Of a stretch of 64,000 bases of DNA, positions 1-11,600 are shown in pieces. The translations under genes were made by a program, and so were the position numbers. The stretch comes from Canna indica (taxonomy: Eukaryota; Streptophyta; Magnoliopsida; Zingiberales; Cannaceae), in NCBI GenBank assembly GCA_034359265.1, contig CP136894.1, forward strand, positions 33,262,501 to 33,326,500. The letters are read 5' to 3'. Numbering within the stretch: position 1 is the stretch's first letter; the number at the start of each line of letters is the position of its first letter. A model generated the notes under the pieces. That model ran no database searches and was not told the DNA's origin. It saw nothing but the letters and a program-made list of their open reading frames with translations.

Positions 1-361
1 TAATGAAACCGTGAGTTCACGAGGAACTCAGTGAGCGATTCTTTCGAACCTCCACTTAAAACTTCGGCAAGATAACATATATAAGGTATGACATAAATAG
101 GAAATTTAAATAAGATCACAACACAGAAGTTAATCAGTTTGACAAGACAGAAGAATGGATGAACCGACCTCTCGAGCCCTTGTCCACTTCACTAGCTCGG
201 CCACTAATGACCTAAAAATATATATAGAAGGTTCGATTCTTCCCTCTACGTAACCAGGCTGGTCGGCCTACCCAAAACTAGCCCATAAAGGCATCTCAAA
301 TATGAACTTTCATGATTCAGATCCGTCGACTAGGATGGTCACTAGCCTCAGGAATTCTACG
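1..361 (-). mobile_element. Ty3/gypsy LTR fragment
   Basis: This stretch resembles the gypsy LTRs at 37829-40288 and 44935-46343. Shared landmarks are the phrase CTCAGTGAG followed by an 'aacctccac' segment near the start, and the CCGTCGACTAGGATGG segment near 328. It begins outside the window and stops where Sirevirus-type LTR sequence starts, near 362-365. The orientation matches the other two LTRs, so the parent element would read on the minus strand. There is no coding content. The family assignment rests on short matched blocks, so boundaries are approximate. Confidence 0.6.
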
Positions 362-364
362 GGT

Positions 365-966
365 TAATAACTTTAAAACATAAATATTATATAAGGATTA
401 TCCCCCATTTGGATTCAATAAAAATATCTAAAAAATCAAAATTCTTAAGAATCAAAATCTAGTTTTTGGGGTCTAGTACAAATTTCCAGAAAACAAAAAT
501 TCTCTAATCTCCCGGGTCAAGTATGGGTAGGCTAAAAGCTTCCAAAAAATCCTTAAAAATATCTCGTTATCTAGTTTTTACCCAAGGAACAATTATTGTC
601 ATTTTTTATGTCAAGAAAATATCTAGGTCATATAGCACTCCAAGGAGCTCTATAGGCTTAGTGAATTTCATGACGGTTTTCGAATTTTCATGTTTTGAGG
701 TTCAAATTTTGTTTTTTGGTTCTTATGCATCATAAAGAGGATTACATCATATTCTAGACACCATAAACCTAAACTCTAACTTCCCGAAGAATCCCGAGCA
801 TCGACGAGCATCCTTGTCGATTTCTTTGATTTCTCGGATTTTTCGATTACGGACGTCAAACACTAACCGACTTGGAACTGAAGAATTTCTCAATGAAATA
901 TTAGTTCCATGTTTGTTATCATCAAGACCGAGATTAAAACTACCGTAGAAAACCTTAGGCCAACCG
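365..966 (-). mobile_element. Truncated LTR of the gag-only Sirevirus-type family
   Basis: About 600 bases align almost throughout with 7998-8616, the 5' part (U3 start) of the LTR at 6756-8616, read on the minus strand. The right end keeps a changed form of the family terminus (ccttaggccaac instead of ccttaagccaaca). The left part of the LTR, including TATA box, R and U5, is missing. The small open frames inside it have equivalents in the other LTR copies and are not genes. It abuts a LINE-derived fragment directly, which suggests insertion into, or deletion up to, that sequence. Confidence 0.8.
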
Positions 967-968
967 CA

Positions 969-1436
969 AGAGTCTTGGCTCTCTCCCCAAACTCCACCAA
1001 AACCATCTTGGTTCCTAGCACTTGTTGTGAATACCTGTTGGTTCATTTGGTTCACAAGAAATGAGTTACTGCTTCAGGCTAGGCAGCCTACCCTATCAGG
1101 CTTAGTGACCTGCATCCTAGCTTTCTCCCATAACTACTTTGATCAGATGCTACCTGAAGGCAATCTCAACCACACTCCTTGTCTAATCGAGTGGATTCCC
1201 CCAACACTGGATTTACTTAAAATCAACTATGACGCTTCACTATTGAATTTTGCAGGCGGTATCGATTTTATAATCTGTAACGATGAGGGGACCCTTATCT
1301 CGGCCACCTGTTCTTAATGTGAGAGAAGCTCTCCCCTCTTATTCTTGAAGCTATCGCCGTTCAAGACGCTCTACTTTTCGCAAAATATCAAGACTTGCCT
1401 TCTTTTGTTATTGAGTCGGACTCTATATATCTTGCA
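969..1436 (+). pseudogene. LINE-derived RNase H-like (RVT_3 type) fragment
   Basis: The plus-strand translation shows the usual C-terminal end of plant non-LTR retrotransposon ORF2 or a stand-alone RVT_3 protein. It has a WFIWFTRNE-type segment, then WIPPTLDLLKINYDAS (normally WxPPxxxxLKxNxDGA, with the first catalytic Asp), a segment aligning with the AGIGFVIRDxEG strand, and after a frameshift near 1320 the strand with LEAIAVQDALLFA (catalytic Glu) and IESDS (third Asp). The DG of the first motif is DA. A stop at 1315-1317 and the frame change make it non-functional. No reverse transcriptase lies upstream, where the sequence is LTR. The A-rich DNA after 1440 could be the decayed LINE tail, which is inference. 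Confidence 0.72.
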
Positions 1437-2393
1437 CTATTTTCGGTAAAAAAAAATATTATATAAAAACATCAATAAATATTATCAATACAAAATTCAT
1501 AAGTATAAAATATAACTAAAAATATTAAATTAAAAAATTAGAATTCTTTTCGATAAATTTTCATGCATTGGTAATTTTGCTTAATTGTTTCATTATCAAT
1601 TGTATTAAAAATATATTTCTTAAAAAATGTGAGATAAAGTAAGGTTGGTAGGTTATGTTGTAAGGTGGGAGTTGAGGTAGAGGTCATGCATGGGCAGGCT
1701 ACATAGTCGTGTGTGCGGATGGGTCATGGTGCCAGAATAATCATGTGTGATGATGCGAGTGTGAGGTCAATATAACTCAGATTGAGGGGTTGGGGTGGTG
1801 CAATTTTGCTTTTTTCCTTTTATAAGTAGAAAAAAAAAAGTTAAATAGGAGAGGGAGGCAATTGCCCCACTTCCCTAAACGTAGCTCCACCAGTGACAAT
1901 AGGTTGGATAATATGACTTCATACTTGTATAAGTTGGATAATATGATTTGATACTTGTAATGATAATTAATGGTATTGATCGATTGGCTAATTGGTTAAT
2001 AAGAAAACTAATAACAATGAATAAAATGTTGCGAAGGTGATATGTAGTTTAGAAATTTTAAACGTTGTTACAATGAAATTGCCTAGTTCTTACGTTATTG
2101 GTTAGGGTTGGACTTGTGTTGTCCCATCAGATTTGTTGATCGATGCACTTAATTATTACTATACCTTTATTTTGTCATCGTGTTCACAGAACGAGACCAA
2201 GGACAATTACCAACAGTGAGAGTGGTACTCCTGAGTACACGCCCTTCCTCCCCGTCCGCTGGAAAATAAAACGTTTGACTTCGTACCAGCATTGCCAGGC
2301 AAAAAAGTCAAACTTTGGAACCCACAACGAGGGAGACAATCACCACGCTTTGCATTGGCTTTTCCAACACTGCAAGATATCATATCAGTAACA

Positions 2394-2413
2394 CTGCATC
2401 AGGTCATGCAGTA
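2394..2413. repeat. Short perfect inverted repeat
   Basis: ACTGCAT and ATGCAGT form a 7-bp stem around a 6-base loop. A related 'cagtaac' word lies on each side, which extends the local repetition. It sits just upstream of TA-rich DNA with TATATATA-like words. The function is unknown and it could be chance. Confidence 0.4.
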
Positions 2414-4260
2414 ACTAATCAATTATATATATATGCGTCTATATATAATGTAGGATAAGGTTACTGCAACAGTTGCACGCGTTATATAATATATATATAC
2501 ATGACAAGACTCGGGGGATCAAAAATATCAAGCTGCTGCAGTCCGATCCATACGAGTTATTGAAAGCAGAAACAGTATCACGAACAAATTCGTGGCTTTG
2601 GTTAATTTTGTTAGACCTAGTGCACTAGATTGTGCTTTTGGATCATGTTTGACTCGGGCGCAGTGGAAAAAGAGCTGAGCTTTGTGTCTTTTCCATCGAA
2701 AACACCTTTCAAGCTTCAACTTTCAAAACCCCCCCTTGCGTTTTGTATTCTGTAATGCTGTCTTTTCTCATCCCCTTTTTCTTTTCTTCACAATCAATCT
2801 TATTATATAATTTAGACTGAAGCAACTCAAAAGTCAATGAGAACTCTCTCCACAAATTATATATATAAAACACCAATAGCACGCGGTTTCTAAATCTTAA
2901 ATGATATAAACCGCAAATATATACAGAATTAAGAGTACAATTTTTTGGACTGATTATCCATAAAAAATTTATAAATAAATAAATATAAATTTTAAATAAT
3001 TGAACATAAATAAAAAAATGAATATGAACATAAATAAAAAAAAGATAAATATAAATATATTCATTCATTTTTATTTATGTTGAGTTACTTGACGTTCATA
3101 TCAATTCGTTCATAACAATTTATAGGGATAAATCGTTGATATAAATTTTTTCCGACAATTAAAGAGGGGCCACGCGTCTCCCTGCAGCTGCAAGTGCGCA
3201 CTACTGTGCAAAATAGTCATGTGGGAGAGGCAAAAGAGCGCGTGGCGTGTCCCTACGTACCCAGTTCACTGCATGGAGTTGCACCGCTGTGCCAACACTC
3301 TTCATGATGGCCGTGTACATTCAATGGATCAAGCGCTGGGTTTCTTGTAGACATTTATGTTGAATTCTCTAGCTTTTTGTTTTTCTTTTGTCTCGAGACT
3401 GCATGCGTAAATAGACGAATTAAATGATGATGATTAAATTGGTGGGAGTGCTGAGCAAAATTAACTGAGAATCATCGAATATGAATCGAGCTGGCAGTAT
3501 AACAATATACAATATCTAATAAAATGGTCCACGGGTGTGGCAAATGGCAGTGTTGGAGGTGGGGATGAGCTCCGACAGTGAGCAAAGATCGCCGCATGTC
3601 AAGCGGGCAGGCTGCAGAATGCATGGCCGGAGAGGGATCGATCAATGGATGAGGACCAGAGGAGGTGAACCTATTAATATTATAACATAAGGTGGGGCCA
3701 TCACATTAAATTTGTCATGCATATGTTCAAGTGTTGCCTTCAATGCTTCTGTAAACTGGGCCTCAACCTCTGATTCTGTGAGAGTGACGTAATTAAGTCA
3801 ATATATATTTATTTATAAGTTTGATTATATTTTCAGTAAAAAATCAAACATAAAAGATAAAAAAATTTGTTTATTTTTGCAATATTTGTATTATATACAA
3901 ACAATGGAACCTGACTGTTATATATGATGTTCAATTCAAATTGAACTATAAATTAAATATAATGAAGGATCTTTCTTTGAAACAATTTTGATTTTGTTTA
4001 CATATATTTCGACAACTAATTAATACAGGGTTTCAAATATTTGATTGCAGATTAATTCTAAGGATCTATGGGTTCATCAAGCCTTCAGGCCCAGCCCACA
4101 TGTTAATAATTAAGTTGGGCTTGATTGCACGGTAGTGCAGGTAAAATCTACGGTTGCAATGCGAATTTTCATTAAACATGCAGATTGTATACTATTTTGA
4201 TATATTTTTACTTCATTGAATAAGATAAAATTAAATTAAATAATAAATGAGAGAGAACTG

Positions 4261-4481
4261 AATATAAATTAAATAATATTAATTATATATATTTTTATTC
4301 TTATTTTCTTTTAATTCATATATTAAATAAATAATAAATATTAATTTATTTTTTATCTTATTCTCTCAATTGAATATAAATTGGATAATATTAATTACAT
4401 ATATTTTTATTTTTATTTTCTTTTAATTTATACATTAAATAAATAATAAATAATAATTTATTTTTTATCTTATTCTTTCTT
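4261..4481. repeat. Two-copy tandem repeat, about 112-bp unit
   Basis: The segments starting at 4261 and 4373 repeat each other over about 110 bases with few differences (aatataaatt ... ttatcttattct). Both units are almost pure A/T and include 'taaataaataataaat' and 'ttttatcttattc'. The sequence just before the array contains 'gaataagataaaa', the inverse of the unit end, so the whole may be a small foldback or MITE-like element with an internal duplication. Confidence 0.7.
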
Positions 4482-4797
4482 ATTTCACGAAGCGAATATT
4501 TTTTTTTGATATTTCTTAATGCTTAGTCATGAATGCATGTATATGTTGGGAAGATAAAGTTTGACAAGTGATTATCTTTTCTTAATCTTTTAGTCAGACA
4601 GTTGGATCACTTCTGAACGTAACCTCTTCAAGTTTGTAAAGCACGTAATCATGGATGATTATCAAGAATTGATGTGGGAGCAGGTCCGAAGCTTAGATAA
4701 TTAATTTTATTTATTGAGATTGAGCTCAGTGGAGACTATTTATTTTTGGAGTCCATGACACTTTCTCGTGGGATATTATCAGCTATGTTTTAAGTAT

Positions 4798-6755
4798 TGG
4801 GATATAAATTGAAAACATAGCAGAAAAAGTAATTTAAAAATTCAAATTATCCCAAAATTAACGATCTACTTTAACAATATTTAAGGAATTCAATCGACGA
4901 ATAAAATGAGAAGATATATTTTATACCGCGGATGGTATGGTTGCTCCTATCCCATTTCAAAACGCACATGCGCACGTCCTCCAATGTAAGTCCACACCAA
5001 GCACTCGTAACAAAGGGGCAACGAACACCAAGACTCGTTGTGGCTCAACGAAGAGACAATCTCAATCCCGAAACACATCAAAGGTGAAGCCGATTTTTTC
5101 ATCAAGAACCGAGCACCAAGAGGGAGGAAAAGAGGATGAGAAAAAAACCGAACGATAAGATAGATGAAGGAATACCTCACTGCCCTTTATGGACTCCTTC
5201 AAGAAGGTGAGGTAGGCGGCACACCCTAGAAGAAAACATCTTCGATTTGACTTCGCAAAACTGGGGATGGATGATCTTGATGGCCGGCCTCCCATGGAGA
5301 TGAAGAGGAGTTCTTGGGAGTCTTTCTTTTTAAGAAGCCTCTCAAGAATTCAAACCTTAATTTTCTCCAAGATGAATAACCAATTTGCTTAACCCCCTTG
5401 AAGGAGGTTAGGCCACATATTTATGAGGGGCATAGGCGGCTACCAAGGTAGACCCGGCCCCCTTTTAAAACCCTTCTCCGGAATTCAAAATTTTGAGGTT
5501 TGCCTCAAACATAATGATTTATATTTAATGAATTTATAATTAATTAGAAATTAATTAAATTCAAATAAATATAAATTTTAATTTATCTTCATAAATTAAG
5601 AGTCTATTAACATGAATGATAATTATCTAAATAAACCAATCCCCTAAACAATAGGAAAGAGGTTTATCAAAATAATTTGAATTCCTATTAATTAATAGAA
5701 TTATGATTTATCCTAATAAATCATATATCTATTACTTTTATGATTTATCTTCATAAATCAAATTCCAATTAATTAGAATTTATGCAAATAAATTAATTGG
5801 TTAGGCCATGGTTGGAGACTAATTTTTCCACCATGTATATTCGATTCAAAATCAAATTATATTCAATTAATAATTAAATACAATCCCCACCAAGTAGTTA
5901 ATTAAATAATTAATTCATAATTAAATTTAATCAACCACGTAAAATATTATTATGTGTAAATCCCTAAAATTTAGGGATGCCCTATAAATTAGGGTTACCG
6001 AGAAACTTCTTGCTCGTGCATTCGTTCCTATAGGAAACACCTTTCCTATTATGTCTGTAAATGAGATTCGTGATCTAGTTGCAGCATGTCCATGCTAGTA
6101 GACATATAATGCCGCATTTAGACTCTATCACATAAAGCCTGTAACGAGGTTAGCTTATTGTGTGTGACACATTGTCCCCACACTAAGCCAGCAGTGAGTT
6201 GTGCATAACAGAGAGTCAGATTCGATAGAATAACTTCTATTCGAATCTTAAGAGCCTCCACTAAACGCCTTTAGTGTGGTCATGAGAGACTCCACTTATA
6301 AGTCAAGGTTGATGTCTGACAACGTGTCATGACTACCCGGATGATATGATGTTCATTCTACAGGGATGGAACGTCCTTCGGTGATTAGTTATCGTGCAAC
6401 TAAATTCCTCGATTATAATGTCCCAAAGTCAGCTAGGGTATGGAAGAAGTATCAAACCCTAATATCAATTCATATGTATTCCACCCACCAAGATGTCGTC
6501 TGAATAATAAAATGTCAGAAACATCTTCCTGACTTTCATGTCTACTCTGGTCAGAGATTCTGGAGTCGACACTTGTAGGGACATATGGGACATTATCTTC
6601 TCTTGCTAGGAGTAACCGATTTCATGTAGGTTGCTTACCTACCTCCATGAATGCTTTCCCATGCCCAGTAATACCTGGCACATGACGCTGAGGGCCACAT
6701 AGGGATAGAACCAAAGCAATGGGTCGTCACTCAAAAGGTAACCAAGGGATAGAAC
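4798..6755 (-). repeat. Family-2 3' LTR, first part (inner two thirds)
   Basis: Aligns with 19606 to about 21580 of the 5' LTR, starting TGGGATA and running through many shared blocks (for example 'ataccgcggatggtatg', 'gttgcagcatgtccatgctagtagacatataatgccgcatt'). It stops at AGAAC, the target site of the inserted element, and continues at 15033. An open frame at 4937-5158 has a counterpart in the other LTR and is not a gene. Confidence 0.88.
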
Positions 6756-7533
6756 TGTTAGCGAAATGACGACACTAGAGGGGGGGTGAATAGTGTGTTT
6801 ACCATAGCAATTAGTCTGAATCTGATTTTGATCATTTTCTTAGAATGTTTAGGCGAGTTATAATTATGTGATTAAATGCGGAAGCTAGATAAAAACAATT
6901 AAGTACAATCAAATAAAATAATGCAAACACAAGAATTTTATAGTGGTTCAGCCCCAATGCCTACTCCACTACTTAAGCACCCCGCTTAGGATTTCCAAAC
7001 TAAGTTTTACTAGATTAATTAGTTTTCCCTTACGCGGAGGACTTTTCATTGAAGAGACGCACTCTTGACCTAAGGTACTTCCACACCCGGAAGTCTCCGC
7101 CTTCTTATCGAGAGTCCTCTTCCACCTCAACCCTAAGGGACAACTAAACTAATCCTAGTAAACGCTAAGTTTACACAAGTGGATTTACTCCTTCACAACC
7201 AGGAAACCACTTCACACAACAAGACCAAACAATTGGTCTTCACACGCACAAATAAAACAAAACGTTCAAATAACAGATAAAATTACAATCAAAAGAGCTT
7301 AAGAATTAAAACAAAGAATTGTGCTCTTTTGCAAGCCTTTGGCACCTTAAACTTGCCAAGGGATGAGCTTGATCAAGGCCCGAGTTGACGCAGCAGCTAG
7401 CGCTTGAGGAAGAACTCGATGAAGAACAGGGCGCGCTTCAATCAATCGCTTGGAAGGCTTTAAATCTCCATTTTGATGGCTTAATAAAATCTATAAGAAT
7501 GAAGGAAGAGATTAAATGAATCATATAAGAGTG

Positions 7534-7541
7534 TATTTATA
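7534..7541 (-). promoter_or_regulatory. LTR TATA box
   Basis: TATAAATA on the minus strand. The same box occurs at the same relative place at 14038-14045, 34295-34302 (plus strand) and 47122-47129, and as GGTTATAAATACC at 23125-23132 and 29870-29877. Conservation across LTR copies supports a core promoter. Confidence 0.7.
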
Positions 7542-7563
7542 CCCGGCTGAAGAAACGGCAACT

Positions 7564-7587
7564 CAACGGATAGTTTTCTATCCGTTG
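7564..7587. promoter_or_regulatory. Perfect 10-bp stem-loop upstream of the LTR TATA box
   Basis: CAACGGATAG, a TTTT loop, then CTATCCGTTG. It lies 22 bases upstream of the TATA box in the direction of transcription. Equivalent copies are at 14068-14091, 34249-34272 (one G to T-type pair change) and, degraded, about 47152-47175. The element at 22464-30500 has a shorter version (CAACGG...CCGTTG near 23156-23177). Each arm contains the MYB-type core CCGTTG/CAACGG, so it may be a paired protein-binding site; that is inference. Confidence 0.6.
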
Positions 7588-7591
7588 CAGG

Positions 7592-7905
7592 CCGCTTGTC
7601 GAATGGTCGTTCGACCGACTGGTCGATCGGTCATTCGACCGTTTCTTTTCTCTCTGTGGGCGGTCGATAGACGGGTCGACCGCTTGACGCAAAATCTTAG
7701 ATCCGCGACTTTCGGTCGACCCATCGGTCGACCGATGTGAGCTGCATCTTCGGGTCATACGCAGGTCGGTCGATCGACGCGATCTGTGTCTTCGGGTTAT
7801 ACGTAGGTCGGTCGACTGACGCAATCTGTGTCTTCGGGTTATATGCAGGTCGGTCGACCGCCAACCTTATTGCCTATTTTGGGCTTCGGTCGGTCGACCG
7901 AACCT
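7592..7905. repeat. CpG-rich GTCGAC palindrome cluster in U3
   Basis: About ten overlapping copies of words such as GGTCGACCG, GGTCGATCG and CGGTCGACCGA. Clusters of the same kind lie at 14098-14325, 23188-23535, 29930-30165, 33890-34245 and 47181-47475. Arrays of CpG-rich palindromes are a known trait of Sirevirus LTRs. Reading frames crossing them (strings of Arg, Ser, Thr, Asp) are by-products, not proteins. Confidence 0.8.
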
Positions 7906-8616
7906 GAGCTGAACAAGGCAGATAGCTTTCTTGGATTGGTTGTTCTGCTTCCGTCTTCACTACGTCTATTTATATAACATTTATTAATTTAAAGTTAAAT
8001 AACTTTATAACATGATAACTTTAAAACATAAATGTTATATAAGGATTAACCCCCATTTGGATTCAATAAAAATATCTAAAAAATCAAAATCCTTAAGAAT
8101 CAAAATCTAGTTTTTGGGGTCTAGTACAAATTTTCTGAAAATGAAATTTTTCTATTTTTTCGGGTCAAATGTGGGTATTGTAGAGGCTTCCAAAAATTCG
8201 TTTAAAATACCTCGTTATCTAGTTTTGACCCAAGAAACAATTACCGTCATTTTTTATCTCAAGAAATTATCTAAGTCATATAGTCCTCCAAGTAGCTCCT
8301 TAGGCTTAGTGGATTTCAGGGCGGTTCCGGAATTTTATATTTTTGGGTTCGGGTTTGGTTTTAGGGATCTTATGCATCATTATGAGGAATTACAATGTAT
8401 CTAGACATCCTAAACCTAAACTCTATCATCTTGAAGAATCCCGAGAGCCGACGAGCGTCCTTGCCGATTTCTTCGATTTCTTCGATTTTTCCGTTCGAGG
8501 ACGTCGAGCACTAACCGATATGGAACCTGAAAATAACTCTCCATGAAATCATTAGTTCCATATTTGTTATCATCAAAACTGAGATTAAGACCAAGGTTGA
8601 AAACCTTAAGCCAACA

Positions 8617-8640
8617 ATCTCCCCCTTTTTGATGATGACA
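8617..8640 (-). other. Polypurine tract of the gag-only element
   Basis: On the minus strand, CATCAAAAAGGGGGAGAT directly precedes the LTR start TGTTGGC. This is the plus-strand primer for reverse transcription. Extra G-rich tracts follow on the plus strand at about 8697, 8729, 8770, 8790 and 8835-8852 (complements of GGGGGAG and AAAAGGGGAG), the repeated-PPT arrangement typical of Sireviruses. Confidence 0.85.
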
Positions 8641-11600
8641 AACATCCTTAAGAAAATATACATATTAAAGCATATAAGGATATCAACTAAGGGATTTCTC
8701 CCCCTATCAACATGCATATCTATAAGAATAAACTCCCCTATCTGTATGCATGGATTTGTTATATTTTCCTCCCCTTTACCTATACATTTCTCCCATTTTG
8801 ACATATATTTTTCTCTATAGACTTTATCTAATTTTCTCCCCTTTTGACATCAATAAAAAAGGATAAGAAAGGTCTATCTATTCAAAGGGATGAAACACAA
8901 ATAACTTTTCATGAAGTTGAGACTCTAAAGATGTTTTACATGAAATATGAAGATCTCAACCAAAGGGATGGAAAAATAAATATTTAACTTAGTATGGTTT
9001 CATTTGACATATGCATGAAAGACATGAAAATGCTAAGTCTCAAGTTTTGCTATCTACTCATATTTTCTCAAACTTAGGCATCTGGACATTAAACATGAGA
9101 TAATGTAAGTCCATGAATCAAGTTTGGGCTTAAGATGAAATTTTTAAGTTATTTTGTTGACTTAGGTCAACCTATATTTCAAGATTTAAAAAAAATCAAA
9201 CTTTTAAGTTTATACAAAATCATATTTTTGACGAATATTTTTGAAACCAATTTTTGGATGAAAATTTTTGATACCAAATATTGAATGGTCATTTGAAATA
9301 CATGAATAAAGTTTGAACTCAAAAGAATTTTCAAAGACCATTTTTCATCCTATATTGATTTTAATGAAACCACTAGATATTTCTAGCTATCATTCAAGAA
9401 TTCAAAATCATTCCTATAAATGATTTTACTCAATCAATGGTATGAATGATATTAGAAACATAATCAAAGTGGTATACACAAACTTTTATTTGAAGTTTTC
9501 GAAAAATCAAAGTATTGAAACAAAATTGATATTTCAAAAAGATAATACTTTTCATTTTGAAAATCCAACTTCAAAATTTCACTATAAATTAGATTCTTGA
9601 TGTAACTTTTTGAAACTTTTACACAACATACTAGATTTTTCATTGAATGTGTAGTTTCCAGAATCAACCCAAAATAATTTTTCTATATTATTCTGGAAAT
9701 AACTGAAATTAATGCCAAAAGTAGGTTGAAATGGTATTTTTTGCAATTTTCAGTTATTCTTAAAACTTGTTCAATTTTTATTCAAACTTTCATGACACCA
9801 CATGATGGTCATGTAAAGAGTATATGTCAAGTTTGAAATGAAAATTATGTCATTAAGTCAAGATATCAACCTAGCATGGTTTCATTCAAAATTAAACTAG
9901 TTTTAATGAAACTTGCTAAGTTTCAATCTTAACATTTACTCATGATTTTTCAAATCTAAACCAATTGATACCTAACATGAGTAAATCTAAACATGTTCGA
10001 CAAATATGGGTTGAAAATAAGACCTTTAGATCAACTTGTTGACTTGAGTCAACTTGGTTCAAGAGAGGTAAGCATGAATTGACCTCTATGTCATTTTATC
10101 CATATTCATATGAATTTTTCACTCTAAGTGCTTGGAAATATGTCATACCTATTCCTAAACATGTTTATGAAGTTTAGACTTAAAATGAAGTGTCCAAGTA
10201 AATTTGTTGACTTGGGTCAAACTTTTTTCAAGCTTAAGTCCACTAATGTGATCTAGTTATCACATTTTCATCTACACATGAATTTTCAAGATTGAGCATC
10301 TAGAATCATATCATGTATGAATCTAAACATGTTCTTTTCATTTTTACCTTAACATGAAGTCTCTAAAAAAGAATTTTAACATAGTTCGATTTCATAAATA
10401 TCATGATATCATGAACTGAGCTAAGTTATCAAAAAAATTTCTACTCATGAAAATTCAAATATCTATCATGCAAAATCAATCATGAGTATTTAGAGACATC
10501 ATTAAAGCATACATATTTTTGTATTGTATTAAGATTTTTGCAAAATCAAAATCATACATTTTTCTTGAAAATTTGCCCATCTTTTCATATCCTTTTTCAT
10601 TTTATTATTTTAGATAGCATAGCCTTCATTTACATTCACAACTTGCAAGTAGACATCATTAGTATCATAATGAAGTAATATGTCAAATAGCAAGCTAACT
10701 TAATTACTACATAACAAGGTTCAATGCAAAGTTTAATTTTAAACCTTAACATATGCTAGATAGTAATGATTCATTTTAAAGAATTAACATGTTATCAAAA
10801 TGAATCTAAGAAATCTTAGGATGTGAAATATTTAAGGAATAAGGTCCCTAAACAAGTTTAACTAGTTTGGTCTTAAAGGAATGTCTCTTATGGTAAGTGT
10901 CAACCTAGAGCAAGTTTCATTTGATGAAATTTGCCTAAGTGCTAATATTCTACATACTCATGAAAATTCAAGGGTTATAGCATGCAATCCTAATCATGAG
11001 TATAGAGACATAATTTAAGCCTAAGCATTGAGGTATAACACTAAGATTTTGAATTTACCAAGGTTATACCCTTTTCATAATGGTTTAGCCAAACTAATCT
11101 TTTTCTTTCTAATTAACCTTCCTAACATATTTATGACTTGCAAGTATACTTTATGAATGGTAATCAAATCATATCTACTAGCAAGATATCATACTAGATA
11201 ACAAAGATGAGGATCAAATATCAATATCAAAATCTACTTTGCTAAATAGTTTCAAGTTCGTTTCAAAAATGAAATCGAGTGATATCAAAACAAATTTTAA
11301 GAAATCACAAAATAAATATAGATGAAAACATAATCTCCAACCCTTCCTATTGGTTTAAAACCAAAAGCACACAATGAGCCTACGATTTAGAACCGCAAGG
11401 TCGCTTAGGCCCATTACAGGCCACTTAATTAGGTCTCCGAGTAGACCGAAGATCAAAAAATCAAAAATTATTTTTGAAAGGACTCTTTTACAAGAGCGGG
11501 GAAAACAACTCAAATTAAAGCACGTATCATTATCTCCAACTAAAATAAAACAAGGTAAAGTAAGGAGATGATACCAAAATGTACCTAGATGCCACTTTCC

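Larger units (their letters stand above)
1437..4797. other. AT-rich spacer without recognisable genes
   Basis: I see no convincing coding region. Open frames at 2143-2391 and on the minus strand at 2528-3068 are short and lack recognisable motifs; the second is low-complexity Tyr/Ile/Phe from AT-rich DNA. The stretch holds TA runs (about 2425-2500), a small perfect hairpin (2394-2413), a GC-richer block at 3160-3310 and a duplicated AT-rich segment (4261-4481). It contains none of the retroelement families seen elsewhere, so it may be the oldest, low-copy DNA in the window and a place to look for a host promoter or degraded gene. Confidence 0.5.
6756..8616 (-). repeat. 3' LTR of the gag-only element
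   Basis: 1.86 kb. On the minus strand it begins TGTTGGCTTAAGG and ends CGCTAACA. It matches 13260-15027 over its whole length except for about 90 extra bases of GTCGAC-rich repeats near 7745-7850. From 3' to 5' on the plus strand it holds an R/U5-like part (6756-7530), a TATA box, a perfect stem-loop, a CpG-rich palindrome cluster and a long AT-rich U3. Confidence 0.93.

Noticed and set aside
523..735. Open frame with relatives at 8114-8404 and 14591-14824
   Set aside because: It recurs only because it lies in the U3 of related LTRs. Length and frame are not kept, and it reads against the LTR's own transcription direction.
2143..2391. 82-codon plus-strand frame as a possible host gene
   Set aside because: No recognisable domain, no extension across plausible splice sites and no second line of evidence.
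2709..3068. 119-codon minus-strand frame rich in Tyr, Ile and Phe
   Set aside because: Low-complexity product of AT-rich DNA without motif support.
7537..7824. Arg/Ser/Thr/Asp-rich open frames across GTCGAC repeats (also at 23187-23426, 33883-34176 and 47172-47540)
   Set aside because: They arise from the palindromic repeat in any frame, differ between LTR copies and have no start or domain support.
7592..7905. CRISPR-like array from regularly repeated GTCGAC words
   Set aside because: Repeat units are short, overlapping and irregular, without unique spacers, and the host is a plant.
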